Shown: in pieces, positions 8,716 to 18,270 of the stretch
How the letters are laid out: every line of letters begins with the position of its first letter
Position numbering within the stretch: the first letter of the stretch is position 1
NCBI RefSeq assembly: GCF_014202975.1
Contig: NZ_JACHHZ010000001.1
Span: 992,001 to 1,056,000 of the forward strand
DNA: 64,000 nucleotides
Direction: 5' to 3'
Source: Povalibacter uvarum
Lineage (GTDB): Bacteria > Pseudomonadota > Gammaproteobacteria > Steroidobacterales > Steroidobacteraceae
Notes under the pieces: generated by a model
What the model was told of the DNA's origin: nothing
Seen by the model: only the letters and a program-made list of their open reading frames with translations
The model's database searches: none
Translations under genes and position numbers: made by a program

Positions 8716-9333
8716 ATGACGACCCATCGATTCTTTCCGACGCTCGTGCACACCGCCCGGCTGAGCCAGGCGGGATGGCGCGCTTTCAATCAGCGCCTGC
8801 TTCGTGAGTGTCTGCAGCTTCGCGAGGACGACGAAGCCGGTCAGCGCTGGTCGAAGAAGAACTATCCGGGCGGCTATACGTCCTATAACTCGGTTGCGCA
8901 GATGCAGCGTGTGTCGCCCACATTCGCCGCTCTGCAGCGCAGACTGGATCGGCATGTGAAGAGCTTCGTGCGCAAGCTCGAACTGGACGTCGAGAACCGA
9001 CCTCTCGTCATGACCGATTGCTGGGTGAACATCATGCCGCGGCAGGTTGTACACAGCCTGCATCTGCACCCGCTGTCGACGATCAGCGGCACGTACTATG
9101 TGCAGACGCCGAAGGGATCGCCCGGCATCAAGTTCGAGGATCCGAGGCTGGATCGTTTCATGGGGGCGCCGCCGCGCAAAGTCGACGCGCGCCCCGAGAA
9201 CCGTCCGTGGGTTGTGCTGCCGGCGGAAGCAGGGAATTTCGTGCTGTTCGAAAGCTGGCTGCGGCATGAAGTTGCACCCAATCCAGTCGCGGCCGAGCGG
9301 ATCAGTATCAGTTTCAACTACGGATGGTTCTGA
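8716..9333 (+). CDS. Putative 2OG-Fe(II) oxygenase (TIGR02466/2OG-FeII_Oxy_5 type)
   Basis: This 205-residue cytosolic protein matches the pattern of the TIGR02466 family of predicted 2-oxoglutarate/Fe(II) oxygenases. It has a FFPT start, YTSYNS, and the metal region HSLHLHPLSTISGTYYV (candidate iron ligands His116 or His118). LRHEV supplies the distal His184, and the conserved Arg and Asn are in AERISISFNYGWF. The substrate is not known. The start at 8716 gives the family's MTTHRFFPTLV N-terminus. It is divergent from the exported GST-like gene, with only 78 bp between the start codons, so the two share a promoter region. Confidence 0.8.
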   Translation: MTTHRFFPTLVHTARLSQAGWRAFNQRLLRECLQLREDDEAGQRWSKKNYPGGYTSYNSVAQMQRVSPTFAALQRRLDRHVKSFVRKLELDVENRPLVMTDCWVNIMPRQVVHSLHLHPLSTISGTYYVQTPKGSPGIKFEDPRLDRFMGAPPRKVDARPENRPWVVLPAEAGNFVLFESWLRHEVAPNPVAAERISISFNYGWF

Positions 9334-9342
9334 GGACGCCTC

Positions 9343-9372
9343 CGTCATTGCCGCGGAAGCAGGAGTCCATCC
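9343..9372 (+). repeat. Degenerate REP-like half-unit
   Basis: A single decayed copy of the GTCATTCCCGCG family (GTCATTGCCGCGGAAGCAGG, then AGTCCATCC) lies just after the oxygenase stop. The inverted partner is missing. Confidence 0.6.
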
Positions 9373-9490
9373 CTGTGCGGCGGAACTCTCTCTCGATCAT
9401 CCGTCTCTCATACGCGACCAACCGTTCCGCCATTGCCCGCATCTATGTGACGATGCGCGCAATCTCAGTTCTCCGTCCGAGGCCCTCCGC

Positions 9491-11236
9491 ATGATTCGCA
9501 GACTCTTTTGCTTCATCGCCCTGACGGCGATCAGCTTCTCGTCCATCGCCGCGGACACCGGCTGGCTCGAAGAGAGCAACCGGAACGCGCAGATCCTCCT
9601 GGACATCACCGCGAAGTACGGCCCCGAAGGCGCGACGTCGCTCGGTATCGAAGGGCACGACAAGGAAGTATTCGATGTGAAGCCGCGATTCAGCGAACGG
9701 CAGGAGGCCGATCTGGAAGCGGCGGTCACGCGGCTCGAGGCGTTACGGGCCGGCGCGACCGATGCGCGTGTGCGTCAGGATCTCGACATCCTCGTCAAGG
9801 CCGCTCGCGATCAGCGCACGTCGCTGCAGCTCAACCGGAAATACCTGCTGCCGTTCTTCGATCTGCCGCAGGCCATATACAGCGGATTCCAGAATCTGCT
9901 GGATTCGCGAGTAGCGAAAGATCGGCAGAAGGATGCCGTAGTTCGCCTGCGTCGCTATGTCGGTCGCGAAAGCGGATATGAGCCAGTCACGGTTCTCGCA
10001 CGCCAGCGCTATGAAGAAGCAGCGACGAATCCCGCGTTGCTCGGCCCATGGGTCGTCGAAGCGGAGCAGTATCTGGACAACCAGGACCGCTACCTGGAAG
10101 GCATCGAAACGCTGCTGAAGGAGAGCGGCCTCAAGGGCTGGCAAGCCGACATGAAGACGCTGCGCAAGCAGGTCGACGAATACGGCAAGTGGGCGCGTGC
10201 AACGGTGATCCCACATGCACGCAAGACGAGTCAGCTCCCAGCTGAGCTCTACGCGAACAACCTCAAGCAGTTCGGCGTCGAGGCGGATCCGCGCGAACTG
10301 ATCGATCGCGCGATGGCGAACTACGGCCAGACGCGCAGCGAGATCGAAACTGTCGCGAAGACGATTGCCGATCAACGCGGCTGGAAGATCGACAGCTACC
10401 GCGATGTCATCCGCAAGCTCAAGACGGAACGCATTCCGAACGACAAGTTGCTCGAGGTCTACTACGCAAGGCTGGAGACCATAGAAGGCATCGTCCGGCG
10501 CGAGAACATCGTGACGCTGCCCAATCGGAAAGCCGTCATCCGGCTGGGCACGGAGGCGGAATCGACCGCGAGTCCTGCGCCGCACATCGATCCCCCGCGG
10601 CTGATCGGCAACACGGGCGAACCCGCCGAGTTCGTCCTGCCGACGCGCAACCCGAATGCCAAGCCCGGTGCGGAGATGGACGATTTCAACTACGACGCGA
10701 TCGCATGGACGCTGACGGCGCATGAAGCCCGTCCGGGCCATGAACTGCAGTTCGCGGCGATGATGGAGCGGGGCGTATCGACAGCCCGCGTCGTATACGC
10801 GTTCAACAGCGCGAACGTCGAAGGCTGGGCGCTCTATGCCGAGGCGCTGATGAAGGAATATCTGCCGCCGGAAGGCCAGCTCGGTGCGCTGCAGATGCGA
10901 ATGATGCGGCAGGCACGGGCTTTCCTCGATCCGATGCTCAACCTCGGTCTGATGGAGCCGGAAGCCGCGCAGCGCTTCCTGATGGACGAGGTGATGCTCT
11001 CAGAGCCGATGGCGAAGCAGGAAGTGGATCGCTACACGTTCAACGCACCCGGCCAGGCGACGTCGTATTACTACGGGTACTCGAAGCTCGATGCGTTGCG
11101 CACGAAGGTGGAACTGCTCCTGCGCGACAAGTTCTCGGAGAAGCCGTACCACGATTTCCTGATCGGGCAGGGGTTGCTGCCGTTCGATCTGCTGGAGAAG
11201 GCGGTGATGGAGGAGTTCATTCCCGGCGTGAAGTGA
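9491..11236 (+). CDS. Secreted DUF885-family metallohydrolase
   Basis: This 581-residue protein has an N-terminal signal peptide (MIRRLFCFIALTAISFSSIA) and a long helical body typical of DUF885. The metal-binding motif HEARPGHELQ places His411, Glu412 and His417, and NVEGWALYAEALM supplies the downstream acidic ligand. Family members resemble gluzincin peptidases, so a periplasmic or extracellular peptidase role is likely but not shown. I chose the ATG at 9491 because of the signal peptide; the open frame extends back into the preceding gene in another frame. A REP-like element follows it. Confidence 0.85.
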   Translation: MIRRLFCFIALTAISFSSIAADTGWLEESNRNAQILLDITAKYGPEGATSLGIEGHDKEVFDVKPRFSERQEADLEAAVTRLEALRAGATDARVRQDLDILVKAARDQRTSLQLNRKYLLPFFDLPQAIYSGFQNLLDSRVAKDRQKDAVVRLRRYVGRESGYEPVTVLARQRYEEAATNPALLGPWVVEAEQYLDNQDRYLEGIETLLKESGLKGWQADMKTLRKQVDEYGKWARATVIPHARKTSQLPAELYANNLKQFGVEADPRELIDRAMANYGQTRSEIETVAKTIADQRGWKIDSYRDVIRKLKTERIPNDKLLEVYYARLETIEGIVRRENIVTLPNRKAVIRLGTEAESTASPAPHIDPPRLIGNTGEPAEFVLPTRNPNAKPGAEMDDFNYDAIAWTLTAHEARPGHELQFAAMMERGVSTARVVYAFNSANVEGWALYAEALMKEYLPPEGQLGALQMRMMRQARAFLDPMLNLGLMEPEAAQRFLMDEVMLSEPMAKQEVDRYTFNAPGQATSYYYGYSKLDALRTKVELLLRDKFSEKPYHDFLIGQGLLPFDLLEKAVMEEFIPGVK

Positions 11237-11242
11237 GCCCTC

Positions 11243-11325
11243 TGTCATTTCCGCGAACGCGGGAATCCATCCGGTCTGCGGGATGGGCTCAGAGACGAGA
11301 TGCACTCCCGCATGCGCGGGAGGAC
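11243..11325. repeat. REP-like palindromic repeat pair
   Basis: GTCATTTCCGCGAACGCGGG at the left faces the diverged inverted copy ACTCCCGCATGCGCGGGAGGAC at the right (11303-11324). It lies between the convergent DUF885 gene and the large membrane-protein gene. Confidence 0.75.
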
Positions 11326-11347
11326 GCCATGTCTGCTGCACCAGCCT

Positions 11348-14300
11348 TCACTTGTCGTCTTTCTTCACGAAGTTCGTCACCTGCGTCACCGACCCCAGCA
11401 ACGCCGCGATCGCTGCAAGCGCCGTCGACAGGATCTGCAGGGTACTTCCCGCGAGCGCCATGAGTCCCACGGCGACGAGCACGCCCAGTAACAGCAGTGG
11501 TTTGCGGATGCGATTCCAGGTGCTGCCGCGGGCTTCGTCGGCCCACAGGCGCTGGTCGCCTTTGAATTCCGCGAGCTCGGGCGCGATGCGTGCGAATTCG
11601 GCGAAACCGCCGTCCGTGATGACTGGCCAGGGCCGCAAGCGGATGTAGCCGCGATAGAGCAATTGCTCGATGACGCTGGTGTTCTCCGGATTCGCGTACT
11701 GCCCCGTTGCCAGCTGGTGCAGCAGCTGCCGCTGATCCGCGTTCAGTCCTGTCCAGAGCGAGCGATAGCGCGGTTCGCAAAGCACCTTGCGGATGTCGGC
11801 GGCATCCTTCTCGGTAAAGCGGGCCCCGGCCTGCGCACGCGCGCGATCGATACTGAGTTCGGCTGCAAGCAGTTCATCGAACGGGAATGCCTGTCCGGGC
11901 GGCGGTGGCAGATGCCTCACGGCGAACGGGATGTAGATGCCGAACATCCTGCGTGCGGTCATCGAAGCCAGCATGACGATGATCAGAAGCATCACGGCAC
12001 CCAACGCAACCGCCAGTTCGATGGTCGACCATTGTTCGTGATGGTCGAGCTCCGGCGTCCGCAGAAGCGGCGAGCGACGGCTGTGCGATCCGTCGCTGGT
12101 TGCCAGTACACGCAGCATTCTTCCGTCGACGGTGCGGACGATGCGCTGCACGCTCGCGCGCATCATCCGATCGCTTTCGTCGCTGCCGGAGCCGAGCGCG
12201 GCCGATGGACGCGTCCCTTGTCGTTGCTGCGGGCTGGTCGCTGTTGTGATGCGCCAGATCGTACGTCGCACGCTGCCAAGCTCCGGTGGTCCCGCTGCAT
12301 CGATCCAGGGCATTGCGGGAAGCGCGGTGACCATCCACAGCGTCGAGCGGTCCCGGTCCGGATCGATCGTCGCGACCATGCCGGGCACTGGCAGCGTGCG
12401 GGAAAGGGTGGCCGCATCGGGATAGCGCGAGTTGCGCTCGGGTGTCTTCGGGACCCAGCGGCGCAGGTCGCTGTTCATGATGCGTGAGCGCTGTTCGATG
12501 TCCGCGGCCGTCTGGACCAGGGCGCTGCGCAGATAGGTCTGCATCGACACATCCTGGAAGCGCACCGCGACGACTGCTGTCGGGATGACGACAAGAACAC
12601 CGAGCGTGGCCACTGCGCTCCATGAGTAGAACAGACGATAGAGCCGTGGATCGGAGATCGGCACCTGGATGCGAGGCACCAGAGTCAGAAGCGCGGCGAC
12701 GATCGCGCCCGCCGCGGCAACGCCCGCTGATGCCGTCCACTCTGCAGCGTGCAACCGGGAGATCAGTGCGGTGATGAACAGACCGCCGCAGATCGTCAGT
12801 CCTACCGCGATGCGCGGATAGTGATTTCGCCATTCCCACTGCGGCCAGATCGCGGCGAGCAGCTGTCTGTCGGGGCGTACGCTGCCCAGGAAAATCGTTG
12901 CGATCAGGGCCGCGATGATGAGGGTTACGGCGGCGATGCAGGTCGCCAGCGTTGCGATCGCTGCATCGAGCGACACGTTGCTGAGCACTCGTGTCGGGTA
13001 GAACACGGCGACGCCCCACGGGGTGCCGCTCAACGGTCGATAGTAGAAGCGATGCGCTTCGCCGCCGTACTTGCCGTCGAAATGGTCATCGAGCGAGATG
13101 CGTCGTGCCGACGTGCGTGTGCGCAGAACACCCTGCAGCTGCGCGTTCAGTTCCGTTTCGACCAGGAAATTCTCGCTCAGGCTGCGTTCGTCATCCGAGT
13201 GGAAGATCACCTGACCGTTCTCGCGATTGATCACCGCGAAGCGCAGGAGGGGCGGACGAACCGATGCCGTGAGTCCGTACGCACGCGTATCACCGATGAT
13301 GAAGCCATCGAGGTCGGACCTCTCCGTGCCGCTCGGGATGGCGATCTGCAGGACGCGAGCGGCATCGGATCGATTGAACAGGCGCTGGGCGACGTAACGG
13401 GTGCCGCTGTCTTCATTGCGACCGGCGAGCCAGCCCTGGCCCTCGCGCAATGCCTTGACGTACTCGCGATTGCCGACGTTGAGATGCTGCTTGACCGGCA
13501 CTTCGCCGAACGCCGTGATTCTGGGTTCAATGCTCGAGCCGTCCGCCGCGAGAAACACTGCCGTGCGCAGCGGTGACCAGTTCTTCAGCACCGTTCGTTC
13601 GCCAGCGAGCGGATACGTGAGGAAGAGCCTGCAGACAGGATCGTCCTTGTTGTGCGATGCGCGCGCATAGTGAATCTGGCGCCGGCCCGGCTCGATGCGG
13701 ATCGGCGCCCGCTTGAGCATCGAGCAAGTGGGGCTGCTGCCAGCGAGCTTGCGATAGAACGACAGCAACTGGACGTTTTCGGCCAGCTCGCCCTGCAGAT
13801 AATTCTCGATGCCGGCTGCGTAGTGTTCGGCCGCGCGATCGGCCCAGATCTCCGTCTTCAGCTTGCTCCAGACCCAGACCGCGCATGTCGTGAGCACGAC
13901 CGGGATGAGGGCGAGCGACACAATGACAGCGAATACCTGGAATCCCGAGATCGCGGTGTGCGGCGTCGAGAAGCGAAGGCCGATGAAGGGCCACAGGAGA
14001 ACACCGAGCAGGACCACGGTCGTGATCGCGAGTGTGCCCTCGGGCCCCAGGGCATCCGCGACCTGCTGGCCCAGGTTCTCCCGCTTCAGGCCGATGAGGT
14101 AGAGCGTAGGCTGGGGCGTTGCGATGGACGCGTCGCTTGCATCGCCCGTTGTCTTGCTGTTGGCGTTCGAAACGCGCGTTGCGTAGGTCGGAGTGACAGG
14201 CAGTATCGATACGACGTAGTTCGCTCCGCCGATGGTCTGCCGGAACGCGACGGCAAGGAACGGGGCAGGGAACGAACGTTGAGCTTTCTGCTCCGCCTTG

Positions 14301-15037
14301 GTGTCCCAGAAGTTTCGCACGCTTGCAGGATCGAGGAGATCGGCGCCGCGCAGCAGCAACGTGCGCGCATCCGCGACGAGGCTGTTCGCCAATGCATCGG
14401 GCTGCAGTTCGATCAGCGAGCGATCGGCAGTGCGGCCAGTGACGCTTGCCAGGACTTCGCCCGTGGGAATGGCGAACAGGACCTGGTCGAAGTAGCGCTG
14501 AGCGACGAACGCGGGCAGGTGCTGTTGCAGGCTGCCATGAATCTCGAGGAGGCACGACACGCCCGTTTGCCCCTTCGACGGGCGCGCAATCGTCGTGATC
14601 GAACGCACCGTGAAGCGGCGCTTGGGGTCGTCCAGCTCGATTCGGAATTGATCGCGCCAGACGTCGCTGGTGGCCTTGGACGAGGCGGTCGGGTCGGCAG
14701 TGCTGGTGAACTCGAGTCCCTGCAGATCGAGCTTGGCCAGATATTGCAGCCGGTCTTCCCGCTCGACGTTGCAGTCCGTGGTCTTGAACAACGATTCGGG
14801 GACGAGCGTGAGCAGGCTCGCCATCGCACCCTGCATGTTGTCGAACTGCCGCGCGACTTCGCCGAGCACGCGGAATGCACGCTCTTCCTGGAACGCGCTG
14901 CCTTTGATGTACGCGAGCCCGAAGTAACCGACCATCGTCAGAACGACAATCAGCAGCGCGGTCGCCATCATCGGCATCCACGTGACGCGAGCCCGCGCGA
15001 GCAAGGAGCCGTCAGTGGTATCCGGCTTGGCGCTCAT
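11348..15037 (-). CDS. Large multi-sensor membrane protein, function unknown
   Basis: This 1229-residue protein starts MSAKPDTTDGS. One membrane helix (about 20-43) leads to a first periplasmic region of about 270 residues. Two more helices follow, then a second periplasmic region that resembles a Cache-type sensor (WSPLRTAVFLAADGSS to GTPWGVAVFYPT), then four or so helices. A third extracytoplasmic region follows, then another helix and a cytosolic part of about 150 residues with a winged-helix-like stretch (LNADQRQLLHQLATGQY, then VIEQLLYRGYIRL). It ends in a C-terminal membrane hairpin. No kinase, GGDEF, EAL or methyl-accepting domain is visible, so the output is unknown. The start has no strong ribosome-binding site. 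It is divergent from the unknown gene at 15213. Confidence 0.75.
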   Translation of the reverse strand: MSAKPDTTDGSLLARARVTWMPMMATALLIVVLTMVGYFGLAYIKGSAFQEERAFRVLGEVARQFDNMQGAMASLLTLVPESLFKTTDCNVEREDRLQYLAKLDLQGLEFTSTADPTASSKATSDVWRDQFRIELDDPKRRFTVRSITTIARPSKGQTGVSCLLEIHGSLQQHLPAFVAQRYFDQVLFAIPTGEVLASVTGRTADRSLIELQPDALANSLVADARTLLLRGADLLDPASVRNFWDTKAEQKAQRSFPAPFLAVAFRQTIGGANYVVSILPVTPTYATRVSNANSKTTGDASDASIATPQPTLYLIGLKRENLGQQVADALGPEGTLAITTVVLLGVLLWPFIGLRFSTPHTAISGFQVFAVIVSLALIPVVLTTCAVWVWSKLKTEIWADRAAEHYAAGIENYLQGELAENVQLLSFYRKLAGSSPTCSMLKRAPIRIEPGRRQIHYARASHNKDDPVCRLFLTYPLAGERTVLKNWSPLRTAVFLAADGSSIEPRITAFGEVPVKQHLNVGNREYVKALREGQGWLAGRNEDSGTRYVAQRLFNRSDAARVLQIAIPSGTERSDLDGFIIGDTRAYGLTASVRPPLLRFAVINRENGQVIFHSDDERSLSENFLVETELNAQLQGVLRTRTSARRISLDDHFDGKYGGEAHRFYYRPLSGTPWGVAVFYPTRVLSNVSLDAAIATLATCIAAVTLIIAALIATIFLGSVRPDRQLLAAIWPQWEWRNHYPRIAVGLTICGGLFITALISRLHAAEWTASAGVAAAGAIVAALLTLVPRIQVPISDPRLYRLFYSWSAVATLGVLVVIPTAVVAVRFQDVSMQTYLRSALVQTAADIEQRSRIMNSDLRRWVPKTPERNSRYPDAATLSRTLPVPGMVATIDPDRDRSTLWMVTALPAMPWIDAAGPPELGSVRRTIWRITTATSPQQRQGTRPSAALGSGSDESDRMMRASVQRIVRTVDGRMLRVLATSDGSHSRRSPLLRTPELDHHEQWSTIELAVALGAVMLLIIVMLASMTARRMFGIYIPFAVRHLPPPPGQAFPFDELLAAELSIDRARAQAGARFTEKDAADIRKVLCEPRYRSLWTGLNADQRQLLHQLATGQYANPENTSVIEQLLYRGYIRLRPWPVITDGGFAEFARIAPELAEFKGDQRLWADEARGSTWNRIRKPLLLLGVLVAVGLMALAGSTLQILSTALAAIAALLGSVTQVTNFVKKDDK

Positions 15038-15212
15038 GGTGTTGCCCGATGCACGATGCGCATGTGAACTGCGTCGGCATGAATCTCCTGCGAGTCCTTG
15101 CAGCGCAAGCAGTTTCGGCGGAGTGTCGCACTGCTGCAATTGAACGAACGGGTACTGGATTCGAAGTCACAAGCGCGTTGATATACCAACGTCACCTTGC
15201 GGAGCGGGCGTC

Positions 15213-16187
15213 ATGAACGGACTTCACGGCACCTTCGACTATTCGGTCAGAAGCGCTGCGATTGCTGCAATCGCAGCGCGAGGGCGTGCACTGGCGTGCA
15301 ATGTGTCCCCGCAGATCGGTCTCGGCGTCCAGCACATCGGTTTCGTGGCGCTTCGAGGCCTCGAGAGCTGCATTGCTGCCGAATTCACGCAGTCCGAGCG
15401 GTTGCAGAGACTGCGGGCGATCGAGTCGTTCGCCGACCGCCTGCACGACGTGCGCGGCCAGAGCGAAGTTGCCGAAATGGTCTTCGGGCCCGTGGCGCAC
15501 CATCACACGGTCAGCCTGGGATCGAAGTGGGCCGGGATCTCGCGGGTCGATGCCCGCCGTATTCTCGCAATCTGCCTGACGACGCAGGCGACGCGACGCA
15601 TCGCGATTCTCGACGCGGATGAAACGGCAAGCGATACGTCAGGTGAATTCCTTGTACTCGACGACGTGAGCTGGGCTGCGCATCGCCCGAGTTGGTCCGT
15701 CGGCCATGACGATTGTCGGTGGCGTCTGCTTCGTGTCGCGCCGCTCCTCGCTGTTCTGCATGTCTCAGCGGCAGGCTCCAACGGACCGGCGGGATTGCTC
15801 GCGGAGTTTCGCGCGGCCAACGATGCGGCGCTCAGCTGGGCGCTTGAGAAGTGCGGTCCGGACTCGCTCGTCGGCGCGTTGTTTCACACGGGGTTGTGCG
15901 AAGGGAAGCTGCGGGAGCTGGCGAACGATCCGGCGAGCTGGGGCTCGCTGCCTGCGCAACTGCAGCGATTGCTGCTGATGTTCGATGGCCTCTCTCGCGA
16001 CGAGCGCCAAAGCTATCGCGAGATCATTCTAGGGGCCGCAAGGGCGGCCGCGACGGCAGCAAGAGAGCGGGTGCTCTTCAGTCGGCGCGGATCACTCGAA
16101 GCGGAGCGGCAGGCGCTCGATGACATCGCACAAGTCGTGCGACTGCCATCGATGCACGCCGACGTTACTTCGACGGCTTCGGCCTGA
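15213..16187 (+). CDS. Hypothetical protein, no recognised domain
   Basis: This frame encodes 324 residues. GGAG lies eight bases before the ATG at 15213, which supports real translation. The protein has no signal peptide and no clear membrane helix; it has Ala/Arg-rich helical regions and a HHH stretch in FGPVAHHHTVSLG. I recognise no family. It is divergent from the 1229-residue membrane protein (175 bp between starts), and its 3' end overlaps the convergent PQQ dehydrogenase gene by 23 bp. A soluble partner of the membrane protein is possible from position only. Confidence 0.6.
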   Translation: MNGLHGTFDYSVRSAAIAAIAARGRALACNVSPQIGLGVQHIGFVALRGLESCIAAEFTQSERLQRLRAIESFADRLHDVRGQSEVAEMVFGPVAHHHTVSLGSKWAGISRVDARRILAICLTTQATRRIAILDADETASDTSGEFLVLDDVSWAAHRPSWSVGHDDCRWRLLRVAPLLAVLHVSAAGSNGPAGLLAEFRAANDAALSWALEKCGPDSLVGALFHTGLCEGKLRELANDPASWGSLPAQLQRLLLMFDGLSRDERQSYREIILGAARAAATAARERVLFSRRGSLEAERQALDDIAQVVRLPSMHADVTSTASA

Positions 16188-18060
16188 ACGCGAGAAGCAC
16201 GTTGCCGGGCACCTGGCCGAACATTCCATAGCCGGAGTTCACGAACAGGTATCCATTGCCGGCCGCGATCGAGGCGGCGTCGATGGAGCCGCCTTTGGCG
16301 TCGACGCCGTTGGCCGTCTGGAATTTCTGTGCGGTGTCGAACTTGAAGAGCACGTTGCCTGTCTTCACGTCGTGCACGCGCAGGAAGCCGTCGAGGCCGC
16401 CAGTGACGAGTCCGCCATCGATGACCGCGGGGGCTGCCGAGAGCCCGATGTTGGTATCGCAGCTCTTCACCCGCTCCTTCCGGTCACCGCTGCAGTCCGG
16501 CTCGGCAACATAGGTCCAGAGAACTTCACCCGTATCGACCTTCACTGCATGCACGCCGGGCTTCTGAACGCCCGTCTGTCCGCGCATGCCGTAAGGGCGG
16601 TTGATCGGCGCGAACACGCGCTCGCCGTCGTATGCGATGCCCCAGTGAATCCCGCCCAGCGGTGAGCCTTCGCCGAAGTCCTGGCGCCAGGTGACCTTGC
16701 CCGTGTCTGGATCCAGTGCCCAGAGGGTTCCCGACTTCTGACCGGCGAGCACGATGTCGGCTCCGTTCGAGCGCTTACCCACGATGACGGAGGCGCCGAA
16801 ATCGACGTCGCGATTCACCGATTCGCGCGGGCAGTTCAGGCCCTTCTTCTCACCGAAGCAGCCGCTGAGGAAAATGTCGTTCGCGGTCGCCTGGAAGTGC
16901 CAGCGAATGCTGCCATCCTTCAGGTCGATCGCCAGGATCGCATCAGTCGTCGGCGCCGCGGGTTCGGACGTTGCCTCACCCGTGCCGACGTACAGCACGC
17001 CGCGCTTCTCGTCGATGGCGGGGGAGTTCCAGATCGGCGCACCAGACGGACCGAGCAGCATCCTGCCGTCACCACGATCGCGGATGGGCTTCGCTTCCTC
17101 CATCGTGTGGGCAGTCCAGATCTTCGCTCCGGTCTTCGCATCGAGCGCCGTCACCGCGCCGTGCGTGATGCAGCATTCGTGGTTGTCGTTGCCGCCGACG
17201 GAGATTTCGTACTGGGAGATCGGTACGTAGACACGATCCTTGTGAAGGATCGGGGTGCCCGTCGTCAGAGAGAACCGATACAGACCAACGTGAGTCTTCC
17301 AGAGTCGCTCGCCTGTGCGCGCGTCGAGCATGTGCGTGTTCGAACTGAGGTCGGAGAACACCAGCACCTTTCGTTTGGAATCCGGCAACTCTCCATAGGT
17401 GGGAGAGGTGCGCAACGGCGACTCGTGTTCGTAGACCCACTGCACGCACGGTTTCGGCGTGGATACATCGATAGCGAACAGACGCGAGAGTTCGGGGACC
17501 GGATAGAAGAGCGTCTTGCCGACGATAGCGGGTTGCGACCGCATGGTCGTGGCCTTCGGAAAGCCGATTGCCCAGGCGAGTTCGAGATTGGAGAGGTCAG
17601 CGGTCTTGAGTCCTGCCTGCGCCGCCGTGAGATGCCGGTGATTCTTTTCGTCGAAGCCGAAACCGTAGACCGTCGGTGCCGCGGAGAGATCGGGTGTACG
17701 GCGATCCGCTGGGCACATGAAGTCGGCAATCCAGCTGTCGCTCGCAGCCTGAGCGCCGACCAGGTATTCGACGAGTGTTGCGCGTTCCTTCGGGGACAGC
17801 GCTGAAGCCTGCGCCTGCATCTTTCCCTGGGTCAGCGCGTAGTCGATCGTCTGGTAGCGCATCGCCTTCAGCGTGTCGAGCGATGGCGATCGGGTCGCCT
17901 CTGGATTGTTGTGGCACATCGCGCACGCGCGATCGTAGATCGCCTTGCCGGGATGGGCCGGTGCCGCGGCAGGCGGCGCGTCGGCAGCGAGCGCAGTTGA
18001 GAAGTAAACGGAAACGGTCAGCGCCAATGCATGCGCCACGCCAAGAGACTGGAATCTCAC
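16165..18060 (-). CDS. Secreted cytochrome c/PQQ dehydrogenase (polyvinyl-alcohol dehydrogenase type)
   Basis: This 631-residue protein has a signal peptide (1-26), a small c-type haem domain (CAMCH, Cys46/Cys49/His50) and a PQQ beta-propeller of about 500 residues. Repeated propeller strands such as GAVTALDAKTGAKIWTA and GTLWALDPDTGKVTW are visible. The adjacent cysteine pair in NHECCITHG matches the vicinal disulfide of PQQ alcohol dehydrogenases. Haem first, then propeller, and the total length fit polyvinyl-alcohol dehydrogenase; other secondary alcohols remain possible. It acts in the periplasm and passes electrons to cytochrome c. The GTG at 18060 follows GGGGG at a good distance and starts the signal peptide. 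Confidence 0.85.
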   Translation of the reverse strand: MRFQSLGVAHALALTVSVYFSTALAADAPPAAAPAHPGKAIYDRACAMCHNNPEATRSPSLDTLKAMRYQTIDYALTQGKMQAQASALSPKERATLVEYLVGAQAASDSWIADFMCPADRRTPDLSAAPTVYGFGFDEKNHRHLTAAQAGLKTADLSNLELAWAIGFPKATTMRSQPAIVGKTLFYPVPELSRLFAIDVSTPKPCVQWVYEHESPLRTSPTYGELPDSKRKVLVFSDLSSNTHMLDARTGERLWKTHVGLYRFSLTTGTPILHKDRVYVPISQYEISVGGNDNHECCITHGAVTALDAKTGAKIWTAHTMEEAKPIRDRGDGRMLLGPSGAPIWNSPAIDEKRGVLYVGTGEATSEPAAPTTDAILAIDLKDGSIRWHFQATANDIFLSGCFGEKKGLNCPRESVNRDVDFGASVIVGKRSNGADIVLAGQKSGTLWALDPDTGKVTWRQDFGEGSPLGGIHWGIAYDGERVFAPINRPYGMRGQTGVQKPGVHAVKVDTGEVLWTYVAEPDCSGDRKERVKSCDTNIGLSAAPAVIDGGLVTGGLDGFLRVHDVKTGNVLFKFDTAQKFQTANGVDAKGGSIDAASIAAGNGYLFVNSGYGMFGQVPGNVLLAFRPKPSK

Positions 18061-18087
18061 AGCAACCCCCGGGGCTCGAATTATTCT

Positions 18088-18101
18088 GATCCTCGAGGAT
18101 C
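18088..18101. promoter_or_regulatory. 14-bp perfect palindrome, candidate operator
   Basis: GATCCTCGAGGATC is a perfect palindrome 27 bp upstream of the PQQ dehydrogenase start, in the 210-bp space between it and the divergent secreted protein gene. The position suits a regulator site for either gene. No regulator gene is adjacent. Confidence 0.35.
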
Positions 18102-18270
18102 GTAGCAGAGCGATCTCGCGCACTGCGTCGGGCGCGGAGTGGTTGTCGATTCTTGACGTTGTTTGGGCGATGGATCGCGCCCGCGCGCGACCTTTTTGCA
18201 ATTCTTCGCGATAAGCTCCGGCCGACGACGGGAGCGGCGATACAGCCGCCCCATTTCTCGGGGGTGTGAG

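Noticed and set aside
13652-15067. Long plus-strand open frame (471 codons) opposite the large membrane-protein gene
   Set aside because: High-G+C shadow: the Arg/Asp-rich translation has no domain, and the minus strand has coherent membrane helices.
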